Positions 42,575 to 51,280 are shown, counted from the stretch's first letter. The stretch is 64,000 nucleotides of DNA from DASTPP01 sp035762175 (GCA_035762175.1 DASTPP010000294.1:8641-72640); one strand, 5' to 3'. Notes: generated by a model not told the origin, from the sequence alone. Translations and numbers: made by a program.

Positions 42575-44941
42575 ATGCGGCCCGCGCCCATGTCGACGAC
42601 CGACGCCACGACGCCCAGCCCCTCGCACGGCACCGCCACGGCGTCAGCGCTCTTCGCCTCGGCGGTGATGACCGCCCAGCTCGTCTCGGGCAAGGCGATG
42701 CGGGACGCGTTCTACCTCTCGCACCACGCCTCCTCGTCGCTGCCGAAGATGATGGCGATCTCGTCGCTCGTCTCGGTCGCCCTGGTGCTCGGCGTCTCGC
42801 ACGCGATGACCAGGCTGTCGCCGCGGCGGGTGGTGCCGGCGCTCGTCGCCCTCGGCGGCGTGCTCTTTTTGGTCGAGTGGCTGCTGACGCCGGGCGCGTC
42901 GGTCTTCGCCTCGGCGTTCCTCTACGTGCACATGACGACGCTGGGCTCGACCGTGACGGCGAGCTTCTGGGCGCTCGTCAACGAGCGCTTCGACCCGCAC
43001 ACCGCCAAGCAGGTCATCGCGCGCATCGGCGCCGGCGGCACCGTCGGGGGCATCGTCGGCAGCCTGCTCGCCTGGCGCGTGACGGCCTCGCGCGGCGGCG
43101 ACCGCTTCATGCTGCTCGCGCTCGCCGGCATGAGCGCGCTCAGCCTCGTCGGCGTCTGGCGCCTGGGCCGGCACCGGCCCTTCCGCGTCGCCCCGCCCGA
43201 GCCCGCCGCCGAGCCGGGCGCCGAGTCGGGCCCCGGCCGGCCCTCCGGCCCGCCTTCGCTGTCGGGCGCCGACAAGCGGCCGCTGCCCCGCATCGCCCTC
43301 GAGGCCTTCCGCGACAAGCCCTACCTCCGGCAGCTCGCCTTCATCGTCGGGGCGATGGCCCTCGTCTCGACGGTGCTCGACTACCTGCTCGGCGCCCGCG
43401 CCGAGATCGAGTTCGGCGACGGCCCCGCGCTCTACACCTTCTTCGCCCTCTTCCACGTCTCGGTCTCGCTGCTCTCGTTCGTCGCCCAGACCGCCCTCAC
43501 CTCCCGCGCGCTCGACCGGCTCGGCCTCGCGGGCACGACCTCGACGCTGCCCGCGTCGCTCGCGGCCGGCGCGGCCCTCGCCTTCGCCGCGCCGGGGCTC
43601 GCCGCCATCGCGCTCGTGCGCGGCGCGCACGGCGTGCTGCAGAACTCGCTCTTCCGCTCGGGGTACGAGCTGCTCTACACGCCCGTCGAGCCGACCCGCA
43701 AGCGGGCGAGCAAGCTCATCATCGACGTCGTCTTCGACCGCGCCGGCGCGGCCCTCGGCAGCGGCTGCGCGTACCTGGCGGTGTTCCTGCTGCCCGAGAA
43801 GGCGCACCTCGCGCTGCTCGGCGCCGTCGCCGCCGTCTCCGCCGCCGCGCTCGTCGCCGCCCGCTTCATCCACCGCGGCTACGTCGCCTCGCTCGCCGAG
43901 AGCCTGCGGCGCGGCCTCATCACCCTCGAGGCGCGCGAGGTCTTCGACGCGACGACCCGCAGCGCCCTCGCCGGCCACAGCGGCGCGACGCCCCTGCCGA
44001 TGCCCGCCCCGCCGCTGCGCCCGTGGCCCGCCCGCTTCCCCTGGGTCCGGCGCCCGCGGCCGCTGACCGCGCCCGCGCCCCCCGCCGACCCCTCGACCGA
44101 CCCCACGCTCCGCGCCGTCGCCGACCTGCGCTCGGCCGACCCGGCCCGCGCCCGCCGCGCGCTCCTCGCGGGCCCGCTCGGGCCCGAGCTCGCCGCCCAC
44201 GCCCTGCCCCTGCTCGCCCAGGACGAGCTCGCCGCCGAGGCGGCGCGGGCGCTGCGCGAGGCGGCCCCGCGCTGCGTCGGGCTCCTGCTCGACGCGCTGC
44301 TCGACCCGACGACCCCGCTCGCCCTGCGGCGCGCCCTGCCCCCCATCCTGCGCGGGCTCCCCTCGCAGCGCGCCGTCGACGGCCTCACCGAGGCGCTCGC
44401 GAGCGACGACTTCCTCGTCCGCTACCGCGCCGCCGTCGCCCTCGCGACCACGGTGAGCGAGCAGCCCGCGCTCGCCCCCCGCGAGCATGCCCTGCACGCC
44501 GCCCTGCTCGCCGAGCTCGAGGAGGGCCGGCGCAACGCCGCCCTGCCCGACGGCTACGCCGGCGAGCAGAGCGACCACTTCGCCGACGAGGCCTGGGGCA
44601 CGCCCGTCGCGCACTCGCTGCGCTTCGTCTTCACCCTGCTCGCGCTGCTCTACGAGCGCGAGCCCATCGAGATCGCCTTCCGCGCGCTCGGCGCGAGCGA
44701 CGAGGCCCTGCGCGGCACCGCCCTCGAGTACCTCGACAACGTCCTGCCCGGCGCCATCCGCGAGCAGCTCTGGCCGCTGCTCGACGACCGCGGCCCGCCG
44801 GCCCGCCACGCCTCCGCGCGCTCGGCCGTCGACCTGCTCGACGACCTCAAGCGCTCGGCGCCGCTGCTCTCGGCCGTGCGCAGGGTCGTCGAGGGCGCGA
44901 CCCAGCCGCCCCCGCCGAAGCCCGAGCCCTCGCGCGCCTAA
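42575..44941 (+). CDS. ADP/ATP-translocase-like transporter with HEAT-like tail
   Basis: A 788-residue protein. Residues about 20-450 are a 10-12-helix MFS-like membrane domain of the NTP/NDP exchange (TlcC) group, with motifs such as MRDAFYLSHHASSSLPKMMAISSLVSVALVLG, FWALVNERFDPHTAKQVIARIGAGGTVGGIVGSLLAW and GVLQNSLFRSGYELLYTPVEPTRKRASKLIIDVVFDRAGAALGS. After a Pro-rich break, residues about 510-780 are helical repeats (HEAT-like: RALPPILRGLPSQRAVDGLTEALASDDFLVRYRAAVALAT). Transport of nucleotides is known in obligate intracellular relatives; free-living members are uncharacterised. Starts at 42575 and 42590 are both possible. Confidence 0.85.
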   Translation: MRPAPMSTTDATTPSPSHGTATASALFASAVMTAQLVSGKAMRDAFYLSHHASSSLPKMMAISSLVSVALVLGVSHAMTRLSPRRVVPALVALGGVLFLVEWLLTPGASVFASAFLYVHMTTLGSTVTASFWALVNERFDPHTAKQVIARIGAGGTVGGIVGSLLAWRVTASRGGDRFMLLALAGMSALSLVGVWRLGRHRPFRVAPPEPAAEPGAESGPGRPSGPPSLSGADKRPLPRIALEAFRDKPYLRQLAFIVGAMALVSTVLDYLLGARAEIEFGDGPALYTFFALFHVSVSLLSFVAQTALTSRALDRLGLAGTTSTLPASLAAGAALAFAAPGLAAIALVRGAHGVLQNSLFRSGYELLYTPVEPTRKRASKLIIDVVFDRAGAALGSGCAYLAVFLLPEKAHLALLGAVAAVSAAALVAARFIHRGYVASLAESLRRGLITLEAREVFDATTRSALAGHSGATPLPMPAPPLRPWPARFPWVRRPRPLTAPAPPADPSTDPTLRAVADLRSADPARARRALLAGPLGPELAAHALPLLAQDELAAEAARALREAAPRCVGLLLDALLDPTTPLALRRALPPILRGLPSQRAVDGLTEALASDDFLVRYRAAVALATTVSEQPALAPREHALHAALLAELEEGRRNAALPDGYAGEQSDHFADEAWGTPVAHSLRFVFTLLALLYEREPIEIAFRALGASDEALRGTALEYLDNVLPGAIREQLWPLLDDRGPPARHASARSAVDLLDDLKRSAPLLSAVRRVVEGATQPPPPKPEPSRA

Positions 44942-44984
44942 CCCCCGCCGGGCGGCGCGAGCCCGCGCCGAGCCCGCCTCGCCC

Positions 44985-45308
44985 TCAGCCCGGCACGCCG
45001 CGGGCGAGCCCCGCGCGGGCCCGCCGCCCGGCGTCGCCGCCGCGGCGCGCCGAGCGCCGCAGGTGCCGCCAGACGAGCAAGAGCCCGCAGACGCCGTTGA
45101 CGAGCATCAGCGCGTTCGTCAGCACGAAGACCCAGTTCTTGACCGACCAGCTGTAGATCACGAAGCCGGTCGAGGCCGCGATCTGCCCGACGAAGAGCCA
45201 GCGCGAGACGCCCTCGCCCACCCCTTCGCGCCATTGTTTGTAAACCTGCTTGCCGACCGTAACGACGAGGATCAGCGAGCTTACCCAGCCGATGATTTCT
45301 GCGCCCAC
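44985..45308 (-). CDS. SemiSWEET / PQ-loop sugar transporter-like
   Basis: A 107-residue membrane protein with three helices: GAEIIGWVSSLILVVTVGKQVYKQWREG, WLFVGQIAASTGFVIYSWSVKNW and VFVLTNALMLVNGVCGLLLVWRHLRR. This is the three-helix PQ-loop unit of SemiSWEETs, which work as dimers and move sugars down their gradient. The proline of the usual PQ motif is replaced (KQV), so transport is uncertain. GTG 45308 is chosen because it begins just before the first helix; the frame is open to ATG 45440. A basic C-terminal tail follows. Confidence 0.75.
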   Translation of the reverse strand: MGAEIIGWVSSLILVVTVGKQVYKQWREGVGEGVSRWLFVGQIAASTGFVIYSWSVKNWVFVLTNALMLVNGVCGLLLVWRHLRRSARRGGDAGRRARAGLARGVPG

Positions 45309-45615
45309 GCGGGGCTGCCAAGCAAGCGCCGTTCCCCGAACCGCGCCCCCGCGCCCCGGCCGGCCGCGGGCCGCTCGAAGCGAGCCGCGCGCCGCGGCCC
45401 CGACGACGCGCCCGGGGCGGCGAGGCTCCCCGCCTGCCATCGCGCCACGGGCCCAGCGAAGACGACCCCCCGCGGGCCTGCCGGCGGGGGGCGCCGAGCG
45501 AGAAGACCTGGGCCACCCGTCGCCCCCAACGACGAACCCCCCGCCGGCAAGCCGACGGGGGGTCCGGGCGCCCCTTCGCGGGGCCTGCGGGCGCGAGCGG
45601 GCCCGGGCGCGCCGC
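45309..45615. other. Intergenic region with hairpin
   Basis: A 307-bp gap between the SemiSWEET start and the stop of the DUF3618 gene. A strong hairpin lies at 45536-45563 (separate entry). A second GC-rich inverted pair (CCCCCCGC near 45466 and GCGGGGGG near 45483) is weaker. No gene is seen. Confidence 0.4.
45536..45563 (-). terminator. Hairpin after the YqjD/E-like operon
   Basis: ACCCCCCGCCGGC (45536-45548) pairs with GCCGACGGGGGGT (45551-45563), one mismatch, AA loop. It lies 53 bp past the stop of the DUF3618 gene, as expected for the operon end. It lacks a U-tract. Confidence 0.6.
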
Positions 45616-46788
45616 TCAGACCGAGTTGGCGCTCGTGTGGTTCGAGTGGTTCGCGGAGACGCCGTTCTGCAGCTTCTCGCCGGTCTGCAGCTTCTCGGCG
45701 ACGACGCCCTGCACCTTCTCCATGGTCTCGTGGGCGGCCTCCTGCGCGCGGTGAATGAGCTTGTCGCGCGCCTGGCCCATCAGGCGGTCTTCCTTCTGGG
45801 TGCGGGGCAGCGCGAGGCCGACCGCGACGCCGGCGAGCAGCGCGATGGCGCCGAGGGCGAGCGGGTTGGTCTCGTACGTGCTTTGCACGCGGTCCTCGGC
45901 CCGGCGCACGCCGTAGCGGGCGCGCTCGGCGATGTCCTCGGCGGTGCCGCGGGCCCGGACGGCGAGGTCGCTCGCCGCGTGCTGCGCCCGGTGCGTCGCC
46001 TCGCGGGCGCGCTCGGCCAGATCGTGGGCGGTGTCCTGCGCGCGGTGCGCCACGTCGCGGGCGCGGTCGCCGACCTGGTGCGCCACCTCGCGGGTGCGGT
46101 CGCCGACCTGGTGCACGGCCTCGCCGACGGCGCCCTGGGCGCGGTGCATGGCCTCGCCCGCGCGCTCCTTCATCCGCACGAGCCGGCCCTGCTCGTCGTA
46201 GGTCTGCAGGTCGTCGCGGCCGTAGCGCGGGTCGTAGTCGGCGCCCGCGACCTCGTCGGCGTACAGGTAGTTGCTCGAGCCCGAGGGCCGGCCGTCGGCG
46301 TAGCGGTAGTCGCGGCCCTCGACGTAGCGGTAGTCGGCGCGCGGCAGCGCGCGGGGCGAGGACCGGCGGTTCATCAACAGCCACCCGAGGCCGATGCCCA
46401 CCAGGGCGACCGGGATGGGGTTGGCCCGGATGGTTTCGACGAACGATTCGCCGGCGTGCTCGACCGAGTCTGTGGCGTTATGTACCATGGTTTCGACCTT
46501 TCCGACGGTGGCCTCGCGAAGCTTGTCCTTCGCCTCGCGAATCTCTTCCTTGACCTTGTCTTTGAGCTCGTCGATCTGCTCGCGCAGCTCTTCCTTGAGC
46601 TTCTCTTTCACTTCGTGCAGCTGGTGCTGCGCCTGGCTCTTCAGCTCCTCGGGCCGCAGCTTGTCTTGAATCGCGCCGATGGTCTCGCTCATCTGCGCGC
46701 GCGTGCGCTCGATGTCGGCGCGAATCTTCTCGGGGTCGTCTTCGGTCGGGGCGCCCGCCGTCGGGGCGAGCTCGTCGTTGGCACTCAT
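45616..46788 (-). CDS. DUF3618 / YqjD-like membrane protein
   Basis: A 390-residue protein. The N-terminus DPEKIRADIERTRAQMSETIGAIQDKLRPEELKSQ is the DUF3618 signature, followed by a long charged coiled coil (about 50-95), a short helix with Gly (NPIPVALVGIGLGWLLMN, about 124-141) and, after a Tyr/Asp-rich stretch, a second coiled coil of repeated HRAQxxVxxVxxR heptads (about 205-300). A second hydrophobic segment (NPLALGAIALLAGVAVGLAL) lies near 315-334. This fits YqjD-like inner-membrane proteins that tether cytosolic parts in stationary phase. ATG 46788 overlaps the stop of the preceding YqjE-like gene by four bases. Confidence 0.85.
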   Translation of the reverse strand: MSANDELAPTAGAPTEDDPEKIRADIERTRAQMSETIGAIQDKLRPEELKSQAQHQLHEVKEKLKEELREQIDELKDKVKEEIREAKDKLREATVGKVETMVHNATDSVEHAGESFVETIRANPIPVALVGIGLGWLLMNRRSSPRALPRADYRYVEGRDYRYADGRPSGSSNYLYADEVAGADYDPRYGRDDLQTYDEQGRLVRMKERAGEAMHRAQGAVGEAVHQVGDRTREVAHQVGDRARDVAHRAQDTAHDLAERAREATHRAQHAASDLAVRARGTAEDIAERARYGVRRAEDRVQSTYETNPLALGAIALLAGVAVGLALPRTQKEDRLMGQARDKLIHRAQEAAHETMEKVQGVVAEKLQTGEKLQNGVSANHSNHTSANSV

Positions 46789-47213
46789 CGAACTTGCTCC
46801 TTCGCCCAGCGGGCGTCCTCTTTGAGGGTCTCCACCGTCTGGCGCGGCACCGGGTCGACGTGCTTGAGCGCCGTCAGCCCGCCCTTCGCCATCACCCCGC
46901 CGACCGCCACGAGGGCGCCGCCCACGAGCAGCGACGAGAGCCAGAGCGGGAGCACCGCCGCCAGCGCGATCGCGATCGCGGCCGCCACCAGCGTGAGCCC
47001 CACGAGCGCCAGGACGGCGCCGGCGCCGATGACGCCCGCGCTCTTGCCGACGTGCGACACCTTCTGTGATAGCTCGACCTTGGCGAGCTGAACTTCTTTC
47101 GAGACCAGCGTGTTCGTCTCGCGGGCGAGCTCGGTGACCAGATCACCGAGCGATCGCTCGTCGCCGACGCGCACGGGCTGCATCGCGGTCGAAAATGTCG
47201 ACGACTGGGCCAT
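46785..47213 (-). CDS. Phage-holin-fold / YqjE-like membrane protein
   Basis: A 142-residue membrane protein of the phage holin / Act_D-E family. It has an amphipathic N-terminal stretch with DLVTELARETNTLVSKEVQLAKVELSQKV, two hydrophobic helices (AGVIGAGAVLALVGLTLVAAAIAIALAAVLPLW, LLVGGALVAVGGVMAKGG) and a charged tail. YqjE-like proteins are encoded next to YqjD-like proteins; the same is seen here, with the next gene overlapping by ATGA. Function: inner-membrane stress protein, role not established. Its start lies in another frame inside the upstream gene's open frame. Confidence 0.87.
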   Translation of the reverse strand: MAQSSTFSTAMQPVRVGDERSLGDLVTELARETNTLVSKEVQLAKVELSQKVSHVGKSAGVIGAGAVLALVGLTLVAAAIAIALAAVLPLWLSSLLVGGALVAVGGVMAKGGLTALKHVDPVPRQTVETLKEDARWAKEQVR

Positions 47214-48517
47214 AACGGCTTCCCCGTACTACCGGAGCCCGACCCCTTTTCGGAGGCGGGCTTGCCCGTGCCGGGCAGCGTCGTGCCCGACTTGTTGATG
47301 TCGCCCTCGAGGCTCGAGCCCGTCGCCGTCGTCGACGGGGTGCCCGAGACCGCCCCGAACGTGCCGCCCGCGCTCACGCCGCCGCCGACGCCGCCGCCGA
47401 CGCTCGCCGTGCCCGTCGCCGTGCTCGTACCGAGGCCGGCGTTGCTCACCGCCCCCGAGCCCGCCCCGTAGCTGCCGCCCGTGCTCGTGCCCGAGCCGAC
47501 GCCCGAGCCCGACCCGTAGGTGCCGCCCGTGCTCGTGCCCGAGCCGCCCATGCTGCCCGAGCCCGCCCCGTAGCTGCCGCCCGCGCCCGAGCCCGAGCCG
47601 ACGCCCGTGCCCGAGCCGTACGAGCCGCCCGTGCTCGTGCCCGACCCGTAGGTGCCCCCCGTCGGGCGGCTGCCGGTGCCGGCGTCCGACCCGACGTTGC
47701 GGCCGCCGGTGCCCGACCCGTACGAGCTACCCGAGCCGTACGTGCCGCCCGTGCCCGAGCCCGAGCTGCCGCCCGTGCCCGAGCCGTAGCTGCCGCCCGT
47801 GCCCGAGCCCGAGCCGTACGAGCCGCTGGTGCCGTAGCCGCCGCCGCTCACGCCCCGCCCGGACGTCTGGCCGCCGCGGTAGTCGCGGCCCGGGCCCGTC
47901 GCGAACTGCTGCTGGGTGCGCACGCCCTCGCGCGTGCCGTACGAGCCGCCGTAGCTCACCCGCTCGCCGCCGGAGTAGCCCGTCCGGGGCTCGTCGCGGA
48001 TGTGATCGTACGAGTTCTCGGGGAGGTAGCCGCCCGCGTAGGCCGGCGCCGGCGCCGAGGCCTTCAAGAAGCGGGCGCCCACCAGGCCGAGCAGGAACGC
48101 GCCGCCGAGGAAGATGACCGGCTCGCGGCGGGCGAAGCCCTCGGCCTCCTCGACGAGCTGGCCGACGTTGCTCGTCATCACGTAGTCGGAGATGCGCTCG
48201 ATCTGGTCGGCGAGGCCGTCGACGTACTGCGTGACGCCGAGCTGGTCGCGGTCGCGCAGGCTCTCGCCCGTCTGCCGGATCGCCGTCGCCACCGAGCTGA
48301 GCCCCTGCGCGGCCTTCTCCTTCTTGTCTTCGAGCTTGGTGGTGACTTGCTGCTTCGCCTGGCCCGCCACCTCGCTCGCCACGTGCTTGGCGTCTTGGAC
48401 GATGGCCTTGCCCGCCTCGGTGACGGCGCCGGTCGTCTGCGATGTAGTCAGCCCGGTCCCGGTCGCGATCGTCGATGTGCCGGGCTGTCCGGAAAGGGAG
48501 GATTGCTTCTCGTTCAT
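46892..48517 (-). CDS. Gly/Ser-rich membrane protein of the YqjD/E-like operon
   Basis: The first gene of the operon. Residues 1 to about 150 contain a helical, coiled-coil-like region (AGKAIVQDAKHVASEVAGQAKQQVTTKLEDKKEKAAQGLSSVATAI), a short membrane segment (EPVIFLGGAFLLGLVGARFL) and then about 270 residues of GSYGSGTGTGG-type repeats, likely disordered. A GAGGAAG Shine-Dalgarno fixes ATG 48517. The frame stays open 107 codons into the next gene, where it translates as Arg/Ser-rich shadow; a TTA codon at 47213-47215 overlaps the next ATG, where TAA would give the common TAATG junction. The functional protein is probably about 434 residues. Confidence 0.7.
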   Translation of the reverse strand: MNEKQSSLSGQPGTSTIATGTGLTTSQTTGAVTEAGKAIVQDAKHVASEVAGQAKQQVTTKLEDKKEKAAQGLSSVATAIRQTGESLRDRDQLGVTQYVDGLADQIERISDYVMTSNVGQLVEEAEGFARREPVIFLGGAFLLGLVGARFLKASAPAPAYAGGYLPENSYDHIRDEPRTGYSGGERVSYGGSYGTREGVRTQQQFATGPGRDYRGGQTSGRGVSGGGYGTSGSYGSGSGTGGSYGSGTGGSSGSGTGGTYGSGSSYGSGTGGRNVGSDAGTGSRPTGGTYGSGTSTGGSYGSGTGVGSGSGAGGSYGAGSGSMGGSGTSTGGTYGSGSGVGSGTSTGGSYGAGSGAVSNAGLGTSTATGTASVGGGVGGGVSAGGTFGAVSGTPSTTATGSSLEGDINKSGTTLPGTGKPASEKGSGSGSTGKPLWPSRRHFRPRCSPCASATSDRSVIWSPSSPARRTRWSRKKFSSPRSSYHRRCRTSARARASSAPAPSWRSWGSRWWRPRSRSRWRRCSRSGSRRCSWAAPSWRSAG

Positions 48518-49064
48518 GGTGGCTTCCTCACATGTGGAGGGCTCCCCGCCGCGGGCGTAGGGCCTCGATCCAAATGGGTAAACTGGGCGCGAGCTCTCGC
48601 TCGGTGACTGCGTCAACCGTCTCCGTGAGCATCGCGCGTGCCACCGCCACCGCCCGCCCAGCCGCGGCCGGGCGGGCGCCGTACTACGCCTGAGATTGTC
48701 GTAGAGCGCGTCAACGCCGCGCGCGAGCGCCCAGCTCGAACCCGTCAACTCCCCGCAACGCGGGGCGCGGGCGGCGTTCCAAAGGGCCCCACTGGTTCAC
48801 CTTGCCCCAGGCGCGGACGAGCCCCCTGCCCCGGAAACTAAGCCGACGCCCCAACAAGGCCGCCACAGCCTGCACGCTCAGCTACGAAAACGCCACAACC
48901 GGCGTGGCCCCCCGCCCGCGGGCGCGCTGCTTACCTCATTGTACCCCGGCGCTCACCCGGGCTCGGTACGGCCTGGGCGCACGAAACGAGCGCCCCGCTC
49001 ACCGCCTCGCGTCGCTTCTCATCGGGCAGCCCCGCCCCTTGCCCGGGCGGGCCCCCCGGCCTCG
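48518..49064. other. Intergenic region, 547 bp, no gene seen
   Basis: The upstream region of the YqjD/E-like operon, so it should hold its promoter; AT content is slightly higher near 48560-48720. Frames are Arg/Pro-rich shadows. No repeat or hairpin of note was found. Confidence 0.4.
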
Positions 49065-50009
49065 CTACGCCGCCTCTTTGCCCGTGCCGAGCGGCCGCGA
49101 CGCCTTTCCGCCGCCTTCGCCGAAGAGCAGCGGCTTGTTCGGAGCCTGCCCCTCGGCCGAGCGCCGGCGCCGGCGCTCGCTCTCGTCACGGCGCCGCTCG
49201 AGGTGGGGGCGCAGCGCGGCCTTGGCGGCGGCGCCGTAGAGCCAATGGCGAATGGGGTTCGTGCCGTCGTTGGGCACGAACTCGCGCCAGACGCCGTAGC
49301 CCTCGACCGCGAAGAGGCCGAGCTCTCGCGCCAGGCGCCCCACCACCTGCCCCGAGACCCCGAACTCGCGGCCGATCGAGCTCGCCGTGAAGTACTCGCT
49401 CGTGTCGACCGTGCGCGTGATGACCACCGACTCGCCCGGCCGCAGCGTCAACGCCCCCGCCGGCGTGTCGAGCGCCGCCATCGGGCCCTCGTCGCCCCCG
49501 CCCCCGCCCGCCCCCTTCGCCGGGCCGTACGCCGGCGCCGCCGCGAGCGCCCCGTTCACCGCGCGCGCGCCCAGCACCTCGGCCGCCATGCGCACGGCCG
49601 TCAGCCCCGCCTCGAGTGACTGACGCGCCAGGCCGAGCGCGCGGTAGCGCGCGTCGACGAAGGCCTCGATGATCGGCCGCATCACCCCCGGCCGGCCCCG
49701 CGCCGCGGACCGCGCGCACACGAGCAGCGCCTGCTCTTCGGTCAGCCAGTATTCGCGCCCGCCCGGGTCGGCGGCGCTCGCGCTCGGGCGCGAGACCAAC
49801 TCGCCGAGCTCGCCCGCCTCGGCCAGCTTGCGCACCAGCTTGCGCACCGCCAGCGGCCGCCCGTACCCGAGGCAGGCGCCGAGGCTCACGTCGAGCGCGC
49901 GCGCCTTGTTGTCGGGCCACGTGAGGAGAAAGAGCTGCCCCTCGGCCTGCTCGACCTGCGCCGCCGCCGAAGCCCCCTGCTTTTGCATTTCGTACATCGT
50001 CTTTGCCAA
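49065..50009 (-). CDS. KilAC-like phage antirepressor relative
   Basis: A 314-residue DNA-binding type protein. Residues about 25-120 resemble the N-terminal part of phage antirepressor/Rha-like proteins (LGYGRPLAVRKLVRKLAEAGELGELV...YWLTEEQALLVCARS). Residues about 205-285 resemble a KilAC-type C-terminal domain (DTSEYFTASSIGREFGVSGQVVGRLARELGLFAVEGYGVWREFV), joined by a Gly-rich linker. Other phage genes are absent, so this looks like a domesticated regulator or the remnant of an element. The start ATG is at 50009, with an in-frame alternative at 49998 unlikely. Target DNA unknown. Confidence 0.72.
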   Translation of the reverse strand: MAKTMYEMQKQGASAAAQVEQAEGQLFLLTWPDNKARALDVSLGACLGYGRPLAVRKLVRKLAEAGELGELVSRPSASAADPGGREYWLTEEQALLVCARSAARGRPGVMRPIIEAFVDARYRALGLARQSLEAGLTAVRMAAEVLGARAVNGALAAAPAYGPAKGAGGGGGDEGPMAALDTPAGALTLRPGESVVITRTVDTSEYFTASSIGREFGVSGQVVGRLARELGLFAVEGYGVWREFVPNDGTNPIRHWLYGAAAKAALRPHLERRRDESERRRRRSAEGQAPNKPLLFGEGGGKASRPLGTGKEAA

Positions 50010-50343
50010 CCGCGGTCATGCCCCGGGACGCCGGCCCCGCGACGCGGCCCAACGCCCTCGCCCCCCGAGCCGGTCGGGGGCCCCGCCCCGGGCCAAAGTG
50101 CCCGGGCGCCGTCGGGCCCACGCCCCCCTAGAGGCCGCCCCAACCTAACCACGCTTCGACGTCGCGTTAGGCCCGACGCTCACTCTTTCTACCGCCAAGC
50201 GCTCTGCCCTACCCCCTAGCATGCCGCGAAATTGCAGCTTCGCGCAAGGCAGCCACGGACAAATAATGTCTGCCATGCGACCCGCCGCGGCGCCCGCCGG
50301 GGGGCCGACCGAGGTACGCCCTTTGCTCGACTCGGTCATCACC
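50010..50343. other. Divergent intergenic region, no gene seen
   Basis: This 334-bp region separates the antirepressor-like gene (leftward) from the YpfJ-like gene (rightward). An AT-richer patch at 50255-50275 (GGACAAATAATGTCTGCC) could include a -10 box for the rightward gene. Confidence 0.35.
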
Positions 50344-51228
50344 ATGCGCTGGGATGACAACCACGAGAGCCCTGACGTCATCGACCGCCGCGGCGAGCGC
50401 GGCCCCGCCCTCGGGGGCCTCGGCGGCGGCGTCCTCACCTTCTTGCCCCTGCTGATGCGCTCGCCCATCGGCTGGGTCGTCTTGCTCGCCCTCGGCGCCT
50501 GGTGGCTCTTCTCGGGCGGCCTCGGCGGCGGCGGCTCGGCCCGCCCCGGCGGCCCGCCCCGCCCCGCCGCGAACGCCGTCGCCCCCGCCGGCGAAGACAA
50601 GATGAAGAGCTTTGTCTCTTTCGTCTTCGACGACGTCCAAAAAACCTGGGAGCGCGAGTTCGCCGAGTCGGGCCGCACCTACCGCCGCTCGAAGCTCGTG
50701 CTCTTTAGCAACGCCACCCAGACCGCCTGCGGCGCCGGCCGCTCGGCCACCGGGCCCTTCTACTGCCCCGCCGACGAGCGCGCGTACATCGACCTCAGCT
50801 TCTACCGCGAGCTCTCCGGCCGCTTCGGCGCCAGGGGCGACTTCGCCCAGGCCTACGTGCTCGCCCACGAGGTCGGCCACCACGTCCAGCATCTGCTCGG
50901 CACCACCGACCGCGTCAGCCGCGCCCGCGGCGACCAGCGCGGCGAGACGAGCGCGTCGGTGCGGCTCGAGCTGCAGGCCGACTGCTACGCCGGCGTCTGG
51001 GCCCACTCGACCGGCCAGCGCAACCTGCTCGAGAGCGGCGACATCGACGAAGCCCTCGGCGCCGCCTCCGCCATCGGCGACGACCGGCTGCAGCGCCAGT
51101 CGACCGGCACCGTGACCCCCGAAACGTGGACGCACGGCTCTTCGCAGCAGCGGACGCGCTGGTTCCGGCAGGGGTACGAGAAGGGCGACCCGGCCGCCTG
51201 CGACACCTTCGCGGCCGGCGCCATCTGA
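50344..51228 (+). CDS. YpfJ-family neutral zinc metallopeptidase
   Basis: A 294-residue membrane-anchored zinc metallopeptidase of the YpfJ (putative neutral zinc metallopeptidase) family. It starts MRWDDNHESPDVIDRRG, the family's N-terminus, which is why ATG 50344 is chosen over the open upstream frame. One helix (PIGWVVLLALGAWWLFSGG, 41-59) is followed by the catalytic domain with HEVGHHVQHLLGTTDR (HExxH at 175-179) and ELQADCYAGVWAH, whose Glu is the probable third ligand. Paired cysteines (CGAGRSATGPFYC) are typical. Function unproven. The stop codon TGA overlaps the first base of a dispersed 27-bp repeat. Confidence 0.92.
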   Translation: MRWDDNHESPDVIDRRGERGPALGGLGGGVLTFLPLLMRSPIGWVVLLALGAWWLFSGGLGGGGSARPGGPPRPAANAVAPAGEDKMKSFVSFVFDDVQKTWEREFAESGRTYRRSKLVLFSNATQTACGAGRSATGPFYCPADERAYIDLSFYRELSGRFGARGDFAQAYVLAHEVGHHVQHLLGTTDRVSRARGDQRGETSASVRLELQADCYAGVWAHSTGQRNLLESGDIDEALGAASAIGDDRLQRQSTGTVTPETWTHGSSQQRTRWFRQGYEKGDPAACDTFAAGAI

Positions 51229-51254
51229 TACCACCCCTGCTTGCTGCGGCCAGG
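51228..51254 (+). repeat. Dispersed 27-bp repeat, copy 2
   Basis: The same repeat as at 3645-3671 with one mismatch (T for C at position 14). It begins on the last base of the YpfJ stop codon and precedes an intrinsic terminator at 51281. Confidence 0.75.
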
Positions 51255-51280
51255 AACGCGGCGCCGCGCGCGCCGCCCCG

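Noticed and set aside
39817..45156. A 1779-codon open frame on the plus strand
   Set aside because: It is out of frame with three well-supported genes on the same strand (copper monooxygenase, SIR2-like, translocase-like) and translates as Arg/Ala/Pro-rich sequence, an artefact of extreme GC at the third codon position.
49065..51228. Prophage
   Set aside because: Only one phage-type regulator is present; no integrase, capsid, terminase or attachment repeats were seen.
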